From: CAZGSG01 sp964528095
GTDB lineage: Bacteria > Bacteroidota > Bacteroidia > Chitinophagales > Chitinophagaceae
NCBI GenBank assembly: GCA_964528095.1
Contig: CAZGSG010000165.1
Span: forward strand, 1-12,638
Direction: 5' to 3'
DNA length: 12,638 nt
In this document: piece after piece, positions 5,282-12,638 of the stretch
Layout of the letters: each line of letters begins with the position of its first letter
How positions within the stretch are numbered: the first letter of the stretch is position 1
Translations under genes and position numbers: made by a program
The notes under the pieces: model-generated
Databases searched by the model: none
Seen by the model: the letters and a program-made list of their open reading frames with translations, nothing else
What the model was told of the DNA's origin: nothing

Positions 5282-6850
5282 ATGGACCTGACGAATATAA
5301 ACAAAGACCGGAAGCAGAAAAGAAGATCAACGCTCGACCTTGGCACCATGGTATATGGCAAAGTGCCACCACAGGCCAAAGACCTGGAAGAAGCTGTACT
5401 TGGCGCGATCATGCTGGAAAAATCGGCTTTTGACACTGTTATCGAAATACTGAAACCAGAGTGTTTTTATGTAGAAGCGCACCAGCGTATTTATAAAGCT
5501 ATGCAGGGCCTGGCCAATAAAAGTCAGCCCATAGATATACTGACCGTTGCAGAGGAATTGCGGTTCAGGGAAGAACTCGAAATGGTAGGCGGTCCATACT
5601 ATGTGACCAAACTAACCAATGCGGTGGTTTCATCTGCGCATATTGAAGCACATGCAAGGATCATCCTGCAAAAATTCATACAACGCGAATTGATTCGTAT
5701 CAGCGGCGAGATCATAGGAGATGCCTATGAAGATTCTACCGATGTATTTGACCTATTGGATTCCGCGGAAAGCAAATTATTTGAGATCACCAATAATCAC
5801 CTTCGTAAGAATTTTGATACAATCGACTCTGTATTGGTGAAAGCGATTCAACGGATCGAAGACCTGCGGCATAAAAATGAAGATGTAACGGGTGTACCAA
5901 GCGGTTTCGTGCAGCTGGACCGTGTCACTTATGGCTGGCAGAATACCGATCTGATCATACTTGCAGCAAGACCTGCCGTAGGTAAAACGGCATTCGCGCT
6001 TAATCTTGCCCGTAATGCGGTGATGCATCCCAAAAAGCCAACACCGGTTGCGCTTTTTTCATTGGAAATGAGCGCAGGGCAGTTGGTGCAAAGGATACTG
6101 TCAGCAGAGAGTGAGATCTGGCTTGAGAAAATAGCAAGAGGTAAGTTGGAAGAACATGAGATGAAACAATTGTATGCGCGCGGTATTCAACGCCTGGCGC
6201 AAGCTCCTTTATTTATCGACGATACACCGGCACTGAATATTTTTGAATTACGGGCCAAATGCCGCAGGTTGAAGAACAAGCATAATATCGGGATGATCAT
6301 CATCGATTATCTGCAGCTGATGAGTGGTACGAATGAAAACGGGCGGCAGACAAACCGTGAGCAGGAGATCAGTAATATTTCTCGTAACCTAAAGGGTCTT
6401 GCAAAAGAACTGAGCGTTCCCATTATTGCATTGTCACAGTTAAGCCGGGCCGTAGAACAACGTGGCGCCAAAGAAGGAAGCCGTGTACCACAGTTAAGTG
6501 ATCTTCGTGAATCAGGAGCGATAGAGCAGGATGCGGACATGGTTATGTTCCTGTACCGTCCCGAATATTATGATGTAACAACTAATGCGGAAGGAGAAAA
6601 CATTAAAGGACTCACTGAAGTAAAGATAGCCAAGCACCGTAACGGTTCACTGGAAACAATTAAATTAAAAGCACTTTTACATATTCAGAAATTTACCGAC
6701 TGGGATGATGATCCTTACAGCGGCGTGGGGCTTCCCGAAGGCGGTGCATGGAGACAGGTAGAAGATGTGGACGGTGGCGCCAAAGTATTTATACAAACCG
6801 GCAGCAAGGCCAATGATATTATGTCGAATGATGAGGAGCAGGATTTTTAG
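5282..6850 (+). CDS. dnaB: Replicative DNA helicase DnaB
   Basis: The 522-residue protein is the hexameric 5'-3' helicase that opens DNA at the replication fork. After a basic N-terminal tail (DRKQKRRSTLD), the DnaB N-terminal helical domain begins at about residue 28 (VPPQAKDLEEAVLGAIML) and runs to about 130. A linker leads to the RecA-like motor domain from about 203 (TGVPSGFVQLDRVTYGW). Key residues are visible: Walker A ARPAVGKT (229-236, K235), the catalytic glutamate in SLEMS (E262), Walker B MIIIDYLQL (338-346, D342), LSQLSR (384-389), and the arginine-finger motif KHRNG (451-455). There is no intein, a frequent guest in this gene. The last roughly 45 residues are an acidic/variable tail. 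The ATG at 5282 has no clear Shine-Dalgarno site. rsmE follows 81 bp later on the same strand, probably in one unit. Confidence 0.98.
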   Translation: MDLTNINKDRKQKRRSTLDLGTMVYGKVPPQAKDLEEAVLGAIMLEKSAFDTVIEILKPECFYVEAHQRIYKAMQGLANKSQPIDILTVAEELRFREELEMVGGPYYVTKLTNAVVSSAHIEAHARIILQKFIQRELIRISGEIIGDAYEDSTDVFDLLDSAESKLFEITNNHLRKNFDTIDSVLVKAIQRIEDLRHKNEDVTGVPSGFVQLDRVTYGWQNTDLIILAARPAVGKTAFALNLARNAVMHPKKPTPVALFSLEMSAGQLVQRILSAESEIWLEKIARGKLEEHEMKQLYARGIQRLAQAPLFIDDTPALNIFELRAKCRRLKNKHNIGMIIIDYLQLMSGTNENGRQTNREQEISNISRNLKGLAKELSVPIIALSQLSRAVEQRGAKEGSRVPQLSDLRESGAIEQDADMVMFLYRPEYYDVTTNAEGENIKGLTEVKIAKHRNGSLETIKLKALLHIQKFTDWDDDPYSGVGLPEGGAWRQVEDVDGGAKVFIQTGSKANDIMSNDEEQDF

Positions 6851-6930
6851 AAATTTAAAAATCAAATTTAAAAATTCAAAAATGCACTCCCATAACCGGG
6901 GCCTGTTTTTTAATTTTTAATTTTGAATTA
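6851..6930. repeat. AT-rich stop-codon repeat, copy 3, between dnaB and rsmE
   Basis: This repeat fills almost the whole gap, starting directly after the dnaB stop codon. Bases 6871-6890 are identical to 534-553 of copy 1, and the core ACTCC-N7-GGGGCC (6886-6903) matches copy 2. The A-rich left arm and T-rich right arm (6905-6929) form an imperfect inverted repeat ending one base before the rsmE ATG. A structure here could set how much rsmE is expressed from the dnaB transcript. Confidence 0.7.
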
Positions 6931-6931
6931 A

Positions 6932-7651
6932 ATGCAGCTTCCTTTTTTTTACACAGATACATACTCGGCTTCGTCAAAAGCAATTGAATTGAATGAAGAC
7001 AATTCAAGACATGTGGTGCAGGTACTGCGGATGAAAGAAGGAAATAAGATCAAATTGACCGATGGGAAAGGACATGTATTCATTACTTCTATCACGGAAG
7101 CGCATAAAAAACATTGTCTGGTAAATATAGAAACTACGGAAATCGTTTCTCCACCTGCGAGGTCTGTATCCATCGCTATCTCATTACTAAAAAATACAAG
7201 CCGCTTCGAATGGTTTTTAGAGAAAGCCGTTGAAATAGGTGTGTCGGCTATTATACCCCTTATCTGTACACGGACAGAAAAACAAAAATTCAGACATGAC
7301 CGTATGCAGGGTATTTGTATCAGTGCCATGTTACAGTCACAACAGAGCTGGCTGCCTGTGTTGCATGAACCCATCGCATATGAACTATTATTTCGCCAGG
7401 AAGAAATAAACAATACCGGGCAAAAATTCATTGCGCATTGCCTGGAAAATGAAAAACGATCTTTGCCTGAACTGATCAACCGGCTGGCCGCTTCGCAATT
7501 AATACTGATAGGGCCTGAAGGGGACTTTTCTCCAGCGGAAATAGAGCTTGCGCTTAATCATCATTTCATTCCTGTAGCCCTGGGTGATACCAGGCTTAGA
7601 ACGGAGACAGCAGGAATTGTAGCTGCAAGTTTATTACGGTTGAGCAGGTAG
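6932..7651 (+). CDS. rsmE: 16S rRNA (uracil(1498)-N3)-methyltransferase
   Basis: The 239-residue product is an RsmE-type SPOUT methyltransferase, which uses S-adenosylmethionine to methylate N3 of U1498 in 16S rRNA within the assembled 30S subunit. The N-terminal RNA-binding PUA-like domain includes NSRHVVQVLRM (H27, R33). The C-terminal knotted domain has EKAVEIGVSAIIPL, the SAMLQSQQ segment, the cofactor-binding loop IGPEGDFSPAEIE (193-205) and the knot LGDTRLRTETA (217-227). The common form of the loop is GPEGG; here the second position after E is Asp (GPEGD), a conservative variation. The product ends normally with AASLLRL. It lies 81 bp after dnaB with a repeat in between, and converges with the response regulator gene, the stops being 20 bp apart with no evident terminator. 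Confidence 0.96.
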   Translation: MQLPFFYTDTYSASSKAIELNEDNSRHVVQVLRMKEGNKIKLTDGKGHVFITSITEAHKKHCLVNIETTEIVSPPARSVSIAISLLKNTSRFEWFLEKAVEIGVSAIIPLICTRTEKQKFRHDRMQGICISAMLQSQQSWLPVLHEPIAYELLFRQEEINNTGQKFIAHCLENEKRSLPELINRLAASQLILIGPEGDFSPAEIELALNHHFIPVALGDTRLRTETAGIVAASLLRLSR

Positions 7652-7671
7652 GTTTGACAAGCAAGCTATCA

Positions 7672-8313
7672 TCAGGAGTTCATGATCCCCAACTCTCTTA
7701 CTACATTCAATAATGATTGTGTATTACGCACATTGAACTTTTGTAGCATATTCTTCCGGTGTGTATCAACGGTGTAGTTGCTTAAAAAAAGTTTCTCGGC
7801 AATTTCGTTGCTTGTAAGACCCTGGTAAAGTAAATCCAGTATTTCCTTTTCCCTGCGGGTAAAGCTGGGGATCTTATTTGCAGGGAGATCACAGGCCTGT
7901 AATTGTTGAATGATCTTTTCGTTAGCGGCCTTACTCAGGTACACCGATCCATCCATTACCTGGTTGATCGCCAGGATCAGTTCTTCGCCTTCCATATTTT
8001 TTAGAAGATAACCATTAGCTCCTTTTTTTATCAATTGGGTGATGATGCCTGCTTCATTCAGGTAAGTAAGCCCCAGGATTTTTACCTGTTTGTTTTTTTC
8101 CCGTATCAATTCGCAGATCCGCAAGCCGTCCATATCCGGCAGGTTAATGTCCAGCAGTACCACATCTATGAGCGGGTCATTCTCCATAAACGCCAGCCCT
8201 TCTTTCCCTGTCTTTGCTGCACCCGCAATATGCAGGTAACTTTCATGCATGACCATGGTCTTTATGCCGTCTATCACCAGGGGATGGTCGTCGATGATGA
8301 GAATATTTATCAT
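7672..8313 (-). CDS. Two-component response regulator, NarL/FixJ (LuxR-type) family
   Basis: The 213-residue protein has an N-terminal receiver domain (1-120) with the acidic pair D8-D9, the phosphorylation site D55 in VVLLDINLP, T83 and K105 (GYLLKN), all the residues needed for phosphorelay. A C-terminal LuxR-type helix-turn-helix follows (about 148-210; FTRREKEILDLLYQGLTSNEIAEKLFLSNYTV is the recognition region). Phosphorylation usually promotes dimerisation and DNA binding in this family. It lies 121 bp downstream of the sensor kinase gene on the same strand and its partner is almost certainly that kinase, which has the matching HisKA_3 type phosphoacceptor domain. The target genes are not shown by the sequence; the lipase gene divergent from the kinase is a candidate. 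Start ATG at 8311-8313. Confidence 0.96.
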   Translation of the reverse strand: MINILIIDDHPLVIDGIKTMVMHESYLHIAGAAKTGKEGLAFMENDPLIDVVLLDINLPDMDGLRICELIREKNKQVKILGLTYLNEAGIITQLIKKGANGYLLKNMEGEELILAINQVMDGSVYLSKAANEKIIQQLQACDLPANKIPSFTRREKEILDLLYQGLTSNEIAEKLFLSNYTVDTHRKNMLQKFNVRNTQSLLNVVRELGIMNS

Positions 8314-8405
8314 GAAAGAAATGTATTAAGCGGGTGTGAATTTAACATTCAAAAGTAAAAATTAAAAAAATAGTCCGGCCACCAGTTTATTTATCCTTCG
8401 CTGTC

Positions 8406-8421
8406 AGCTGCAATTGCAGCT
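8406..8421. promoter_or_regulatory. Perfect 16-bp palindrome between kinase and regulator genes
   Basis: AGCTGCAATTGCAGCT equals its own reverse complement. It lies 13 bp past the kinase stop codon and 92 bp before the regulator start, as read on the minus strand. Such symmetry with no loop fits binding by a dimeric regulator; without a T-run it is a poor terminator. Function is inference. Confidence 0.5.
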
Positions 8422-8434
8422 AATTCACTTTTAC

Positions 8435-10432
8435 TCACTCTACTGGTATGTCTATCAATATGGTGGTGCCGATATCTTTACGCGAATCAATAGATAGCTG
8501 GCCCTCCAGGTAATTTACGCGGCTTTTAACTGTTTCCATTCCCATACTTCTTTTTCCAGTTGCTTCCGCTGTGTCAAAACCTGTTCCATTGTCTTCTACG
8601 AGAAGACTCAGGCGGGAATCCTGCCTGTTAAGCTGTATGACAGCTTCCGTGGCTCCCGCGTGTTTGATGATATTACTGACGAGTTCCTGGATGATGCGGT
8701 AGAGCATTACTTCGGTGGAGCTGTTCAGTCTTTTCTCCATGCCATATGAATCGAGTCGTACGAACAATGATCTACCCGCGCTGGTATTATTACACAGGTC
8801 CTGCAGTGCATCCCTGAGGCCCATCTTCATTAATACTTCCGGCATCATATTGTGCGCCACTTTTCGTAACTCGTCCGCCGCATTATTGATGAGGTCTCCT
8901 GTTTTTTTATAGAGCGAGTTGTTTTTTATTTCAGGTGTTTCATGATGCAGTGAACTGTAATGCATTTTTACCGTAGAAAAAAGGCCGCCTACACCATCAT
9001 GCAGATCTCTTGCCACGCGTGTACGTTCTGTTTCCTGCCCATTTACCATTGCCTGGAGTGAACTGATCTGTTTTTCCTTTTCCATTATTTTGATCCGTTC
9101 CTCGAGTAAGGCAGCTTGTTCCTGCACCAGTTTTTGTTTATTGCGGTAATTTCTTCTTACCAGGTACATGATCACAAACAAAGTCAGTATCAGTCCTGTA
9201 CCAGCGATCAACAGTGTATTTCGCCGGCTTATCTGGTAATTTTTTTCCTTCTCTACATTCTGTAGCCGGAGGATCTCCGTTTCCTTTTTATTTGTTTCGT
9301 ATTGCGCTTCCAGGTTAGAAGTATAGTTCCTGATCTCGCTATTGAGAATACTGTCTTTCATCAAAGCATGTTCAAGCAGGCTCGAATACGCATTTTTATA
9401 ATCGCCTGTAGAATCATAAAATGAGCTTAATGACATCGCCAGGTTTTGTATGGCCGTTTTATTATTATACTGCCTGGCAAGCGCCATTCCTTTCAACAGG
9501 TGCTCTTTTGATTTGGCAAAATCGCCTGTTCTGTAATAGGATTGACCAAGGGAGTTGTGATGATTGGCGATCTGGAAAGGATTGCCGAGCTTTTCAGCTT
9601 TATCCAGCGAGGTTTGAAAATAATTGATCGCGTTGGCATAATTCTTTTTTGCATAATAATATCCTCCTACCGTACTATAGATCTCTGCGGCGATATTCTG
9701 ATCATTCACAGAATTAGCCAGGTCAAGCGCTCTCTTCAGATGGTAAAACGCTTCATCAAATTTATTAAGATAGGTGAGATCGGTGATCAGCCCTTGCAGT
9801 ATATATGCTACCTGTACGGAGTCCTTCCTGGCCGCCGCGATGGGCAGTAATTTTTTGCTTTGTGCCACCGCTTTCTCATAGTTCCTGGTACGGCCAAGTA
9901 TGGCAATCAGATTTTGATAAGCGATAAATGAAGAGGCCGTATCTTTTATCAGGTCGAACTTCTCTGCCGCTTTTGTAAAATGCTCCCCTGCGCCCCAGTA
10001 ATTGCCCTGCATAAAATTAAAAGATCCCCTTGCGTTTTCAACCATGGCCAGCTGCCGGGTGTGTTGCATTTTTTCGAATTTTATTTCTGCAATATTGATA
10101 AAGGAATCACCCAGCGAGTAATTTCCGGCATCTATATAGGTTATACCCAGCAGATAGGCATTTCTTGCTTTCCCAAATTCATAATTGAGCTTATTGCTCA
10201 GCGCATATCCCTGCTGTAGATAGGCCAATGCTTTGTTCAGGTCCGTATAACTCATTTCATTGCCCAGTTCTATCAGCAGCTTTACCTTATTGGTATCTTC
10301 TTTTGCTTTGTTTGTTTCGTTTATTAAACTATCCAGTTTTGCCGGCGATGACTGGCTATGCAGTAGTGATGTTGGGCATAAGAAGAGAAGTAAAGCAATA
10401 CCAGCTAAACGAATTTTTATTTTCCAGAGCAT
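8435..10432 (-). CDS. TPR-containing sensor histidine kinase (HisKA_3 / HATPase_c)
   Basis: I chose the ATG at 10430-10432 (665 residues). It gives a proper signal peptide (MLWKIKIRLAGIALLLFLCP, cleavage after about SQ28) and has AAGG five bases upstream, whereas the longer frame to 10498 would put 22 residues ahead of it. The exported part (about 30-400) is a row of TPR repeats, for example NAYLLGITYIDAGNYSLGDS and HHNSLGQSYYRTGDFAKSKE, then a helix and one membrane segment (about 406-425). In the cytoplasm follow a coiled coil, the phosphoacceptor region with H478 in ARDLHDGVGG (HisKA_3), and the HATPase domain with the N-box N587 and the D614-NGTGF and GMETVKSRV motifs. It should sense a periplasmic signal or protein through the TPRs and phosphorylate the response regulator encoded next. 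The ligand is unknown. Confidence 0.94.
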   Translation of the reverse strand: MLWKIKIRLAGIALLLFLCPTSLLHSQSSPAKLDSLINETNKAKEDTNKVKLLIELGNEMSYTDLNKALAYLQQGYALSNKLNYEFGKARNAYLLGITYIDAGNYSLGDSFINIAEIKFEKMQHTRQLAMVENARGSFNFMQGNYWGAGEHFTKAAEKFDLIKDTASSFIAYQNLIAILGRTRNYEKAVAQSKKLLPIAAARKDSVQVAYILQGLITDLTYLNKFDEAFYHLKRALDLANSVNDQNIAAEIYSTVGGYYYAKKNYANAINYFQTSLDKAEKLGNPFQIANHHNSLGQSYYRTGDFAKSKEHLLKGMALARQYNNKTAIQNLAMSLSSFYDSTGDYKNAYSSLLEHALMKDSILNSEIRNYTSNLEAQYETNKKETEILRLQNVEKEKNYQISRRNTLLIAGTGLILTLFVIMYLVRRNYRNKQKLVQEQAALLEERIKIMEKEKQISSLQAMVNGQETERTRVARDLHDGVGGLFSTVKMHYSSLHHETPEIKNNSLYKKTGDLINNAADELRKVAHNMMPEVLMKMGLRDALQDLCNNTSAGRSLFVRLDSYGMEKRLNSSTEVMLYRIIQELVSNIIKHAGATEAVIQLNRQDSRLSLLVEDNGTGFDTAEATGKRSMGMETVKSRVNYLEGQLSIDSRKDIGTTILIDIPVE

Positions 10433-10546
10433 AACCTTGATTTCGCAAATAATTATAAATACCAGTTTGAAAGATAGAAAACTATTTTCCTTTTGCACTA
10501 CCGGATTTTAGGTATTTCGGTATAGCCCGATTCACTATTGACTGGT

Positions 10547-10578
10547 ATTGCCCTAACCTCACTCAGCAGGTAGTTTTG
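10547..10578 (+). promoter_or_regulatory. Candidate Bacteroidota-type promoter for the lipase gene
   Basis: TAGTTTTG (10571-10578) is an exact TAnnTTTG element, the -7 consensus of Bacteroidota. ATTG (10547-10550) lies 20 bases upstream, in place of the -33 TTTG/TTG element. It would start transcription about 110 bp before the lipase ATG. A small hairpin, CGGCTT (10615-10620) with AAGCCG (10626-10631), would lie in the leader. No exact match was seen for the divergent kinase gene in the same 264-bp gap. Confidence 0.5.
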
Positions 10579-10696
10579 GTACTGTTATTCAACGGATCAC
10601 TTTGGTCATTCTATCGGCTTAAATAAAGCCGGGTTCAACATTAAAAGTCAAAAACTACTTAAACAAACAGATCGTTCACGTAAAATTTAAATTAAC

Positions 10697-12193
10697 ATGA
10701 AGAAAAACAGGTTGTTTTTAATAACTGCATGGCTGTTTGCCTGCAGTGTTCAGGCACAACAGAGCAGTTGTTTCGTTACCGATTACACCATTCCTTCAAG
10801 AGAGGTCAATTGTTTTCAGCAATTCGACCAGAACCAATCACCGGGAGTAAATAACGTAAACGCATACCTGCTTGCTAAAATGAGTCAGCTGATGTATTCA
10901 GAAAGACTTGATTTTGAATTGCGGGAACTTCGCAATCCCACAGGATTTCCCTCAGGAAGTTTCAGGTCAATCCAACTGAATGCTATTACCAATAACAACT
11001 TCGAATGCAATTTTATCAAGCGGTTCAGCCACTGGTTTTATGCAGCAGATAAAAAACCGGTGAGACCGGCGTTTTTAAATTTGCCAAACCTACAGTTGGT
11101 AAAGGGTGCAGGGCAGGAAAAAATACTGATGAGCGATAAAATCGTTAAACTGGACAACAAGCCACCGGTAAAAACAGCAGATCCTGCGCCTGCGGCCGAT
11201 CAACCCACTGCCATAGAAAAATACCTGCAGGATTCGGTAGCGTTTGAAAAAAGTAAACCACAGTTTCGTTTTATCAATAAAAGACAGGACTTCATCAATA
11301 TTGGCAATGCCATTGTTGTTCCTGGTTTCGATCCGGAGTTAATGGTTGTATCAACCGAAGATTTTATCATTATCTCCTGGCGGGGCACAGATGATGTATA
11401 CAAAGGCGATAGCTGGGAATGGATCGGCACGGATGCCTACTTTCTGCCAACGGCTGGTGATGGCCCGCTTGCCAACACAAAAATGCATTCGGGGTTCTGG
11501 AATTCCTTCAAGATCGTAAGGAATAAACTGATGAGCACGCTTGATGAGTTCGAAGCAAAGGCAAAGAATAAAAAAATATTTATCACGGGGCACAGTCTTG
11601 GCGGGGCAATGGCCCTGATCAGCGCTCCTTATCTAAAGGGTAAGGGATATTCAATTGGCGAGGTATATACCTGGGCTGCGCCACGTGTAGTGGGAGACGC
11701 GGACTTTGTAAACAAATGTAATGACCTGCTTGGAAGACAGCGGATCCAGCGATTTGAGTATGGAGTAGATTTTGTAACAAAATTATGGTCACCGGCATTG
11801 TATTTTAGTTCATATAAAATTCCGGGACATCGTCATTGGCTCAATCAACTTAGCAATGATGATGACTATGACTGTGGCGAGCGATCATTCCCGCTGACAA
11901 TAAATCCTATTGAATATATGAACTTCACAAGGGAAAAGATCGACAAAATGGACGGGGATGTTGGCGGATTAGATTTCATCGGCTTGATAAGATATCTAAT
12001 GGATGCGGTGCCCGGTAATGCAGAGCGGCCAAAGAATCCCAGGGGTTTTGCGCTGATGGATTTCGGACAGCATAACCCGACCTTTTATGTGAAGAAGATG
12101 TTTGAGCATTTGTCCGCATCGCAAAAGGGGCATATGCCTTCTTTCAAGGATACGTATCCGTATGTGTATCCGGGTGTGTCGGGAAATAAGTGA
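10697..12193 (+). CDS. Secreted class-3 lipase family protein
   Basis: The 498-residue protein is an alpha/beta hydrolase of the Lipase_3 family, which usually cleaves acylglycerols or similar esters. A signal peptide (MKKNRLFLITAWLFACSVQA, cleavage near QAQ) sends it to the periplasm or beyond. The core starts at about 200: the oxyanion-side motif IISWRGTDD (225-233), HSGFWNSF (264-271), the nucleophile elbow TGHSLGG with S300, WAAPRVVGD (326-334), likely acid D358 in YGVDFV, and a likely catalytic histidine in IPGHRHW (H378 or H380). Before the core is a long region (about 50-195) with a Pro/Ala-rich stretch (156-172), and after it about 115 residues with no domain I know. It is longer than typical Lipase_3 proteins (about 300). 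No type IX sorting tail is evident. It is divergent from the sensor kinase gene and may be its target. Confidence 0.92.
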   Translation: MKKNRLFLITAWLFACSVQAQQSSCFVTDYTIPSREVNCFQQFDQNQSPGVNNVNAYLLAKMSQLMYSERLDFELRELRNPTGFPSGSFRSIQLNAITNNNFECNFIKRFSHWFYAADKKPVRPAFLNLPNLQLVKGAGQEKILMSDKIVKLDNKPPVKTADPAPAADQPTAIEKYLQDSVAFEKSKPQFRFINKRQDFINIGNAIVVPGFDPELMVVSTEDFIIISWRGTDDVYKGDSWEWIGTDAYFLPTAGDGPLANTKMHSGFWNSFKIVRNKLMSTLDEFEAKAKNKKIFITGHSLGGAMALISAPYLKGKGYSIGEVYTWAAPRVVGDADFVNKCNDLLGRQRIQRFEYGVDFVTKLWSPALYFSSYKIPGHRHWLNQLSNDDDYDCGERSFPLTINPIEYMNFTREKIDKMDGDVGGLDFIGLIRYLMDAVPGNAERPKNPRGFALMDFGQHNPTFYVKKMFEHLSASQKGHMPSFKDTYPYVYPGVSGNK

Positions 12194-12197
12194 GTTG

Positions 12198-12231
12198 AGT
12201 ACTTACAGGCATGCTGTAGTGAGGTACTTTT
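12198..12231 (+). terminator. Possible weak terminator after the lipase gene
   Basis: AGTAC (12198-12202) with GTACT (12224-12228) and, inside, TACAG (12204-12208) with CTGTA (12214-12218) can form an interrupted stem ending in TTTT (12228-12231), six bases past the lipase stop codon. The stem is short and broken, so this is tentative. Confidence 0.3.
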
Positions 12232-12335
12232 CACGTTCTGAAAACCTCCTATCTCTTGTTTGGCGTAGGTAATATAGTTTAATATAGATTGAAGAATTGT
12301 CCTTCTTATCCCTGGATCACTAACACAGCGAGAGG

Positions 12336-12575
12336 TTTCACACAGAGCTAACAGAGATAATGAGCGAAGGAATAGACAGGCTATTTATACAATTATTATC
12401 GGTTGAAATAAAGAGCTAACAGAGCGTTTTCACTGACGCGAAAACAGCACCCTGGTCAACGATTGCCTTTTCACGTCAGTGAAAATCTCCTTAGCTCATC
12501 CGTTCATACAAATAAAGAATAAACAAATTGCTCAGCTCTCCCTTAGCTCATTATCTCTGTTAGCTCTGTGTGAAA
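12336..12575. repeat. Nested inverted-repeat element with perfect 30-bp arms
   Basis: Bases 12336-12365 are a perfect 30-bp inverted match to 12546-12575, and pairing continues inward past one mismatch for four more bases (to 12370 and 12541). Inside lies a second inverted repeat, 12427-12444 with 12468-12485, matching at 17 of 18 bases, and beside it GAGCTAA (12413-12419) with TTAGCTC (12491-12497). GAGCTAA occurs five times in all, counting both strands, and the 13-mer AGAGCTAACAGAG is repeated directly at 12344 and 12412. No frame inside codes for a transposase and I see no clear target-site duplication at the ends, so it may be a non-autonomous miniature element or a long RNA-forming palindrome. 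Confidence 0.8.
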
Positions 12576-12638
12576 GCCCTTGCCTATGTTTTAAGCTTAC
12601 GGAGAGAATTATACAATTCCATTTGGTGAGGTTCAGTT

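Larger units (their letters stand above)
12194..12638. other. 445-bp gene-free region at the window end
   Basis: No frame here looks like a protein and no RNA gene was recognised. The region holds a weak hairpin right after the lipase stop, three TTTTCAC...TGAAAA/GAAAA type motifs, and a nested inverted repeat (12336-12575), each listed separately. The next gene, if any, begins outside the window. Confidence 0.75.

Noticed and set aside
7652..7671. Terminator between rsmE and the convergent response regulator
   Set aside because: Only 20 bp, with no stem and T-run; transcripts probably overlap at their 3' ends.
10433..10498. Upstream start for the sensor kinase (687 residues)
   Set aside because: It would put 22 extra residues, including a hydrophobic stretch, before a normal signal peptide; the ATG at 10432 has a purine-rich AAGG just upstream and gives a standard exported N-terminus.
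10697..10760. Lipase as a lipoprotein (LFAC, Cys16)
   Set aside because: Phe at the position two before the cysteine is a poor lipobox residue, and QAQ-type cleavage by signal peptidase I fits better. The possibility is not fully excluded.
12336..12575. CRISPR array
   Set aside because: The repeats are mostly inverted, irregularly spaced and few, with no cas genes nearby.

Overview
The window looks like the chromosome of a member of the phylum Bacteroidota, most likely the Chitinophagaceae or a close relative; this is inference, not a database result. The signs are a TlpA-type thioredoxin fold protein of the kind abundant there, a TPR sensor kinase with a cleavable signal peptide, signal peptides ending in AQ-type sites, mostly absent Shine-Dalgarno sequences, a TAnnTTTG-type promoter, and moderate GC with AT-rich gaps.

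Layout, left to right. (1) Positions 1-516 hold the 3' part of a thioredoxin-fold gene. It converges on a minus-strand division/translation cluster read pheT -> small coiled-coil gene -> zapA (4163 down to 733). A small plus-strand gene (1137-1391) sits inside this cluster, opposed to it, and its stop abuts the stop of the coiled-coil gene. (2) Upstream of pheT lies a minus-strand gene for an unrecognised 166-residue protein, separated from pheT by a long inverted repeat. (3) A 437-bp gap with DnaA-box-like sites precedes dnaB (replicative helicase), followed by rsmE (16S rRNA m3U1498 methyltransferase), both plus strand. (4) A minus-strand two-component pair follows: a TPR histidine kinase and then a NarL/LuxR-type response regulator, with a perfect 16-bp palindrome between them. 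(5) Divergent from the kinase is a secreted class-3 lipase gene, with a good promoter candidate in the shared gap. (6) The last 445 bp carry no gene but hold a nested inverted-repeat element.

Most genes are housekeeping: replication, tRNA charging, rRNA modification and division. The accessory part is the sensor kinase/response regulator/lipase block, where divergent placement suggests, but does not prove, that the two-component system controls the lipase or cell-envelope functions.

I see no clear new multi-gene system, no CRISPR, no transposase and no phage gene. The most unusual content is non-coding: (a) an AT-rich repeat family of which all three copies begin at a stop codon; (b) two larger inverted repeats at 4225-4341 and 12336-12575; (c) a small gene antisense to the zapA/pheT cluster whose product resembles a free-standing type IX secretion sorting domain; and (d) paired DnaA-box-like sequences before dnaB.
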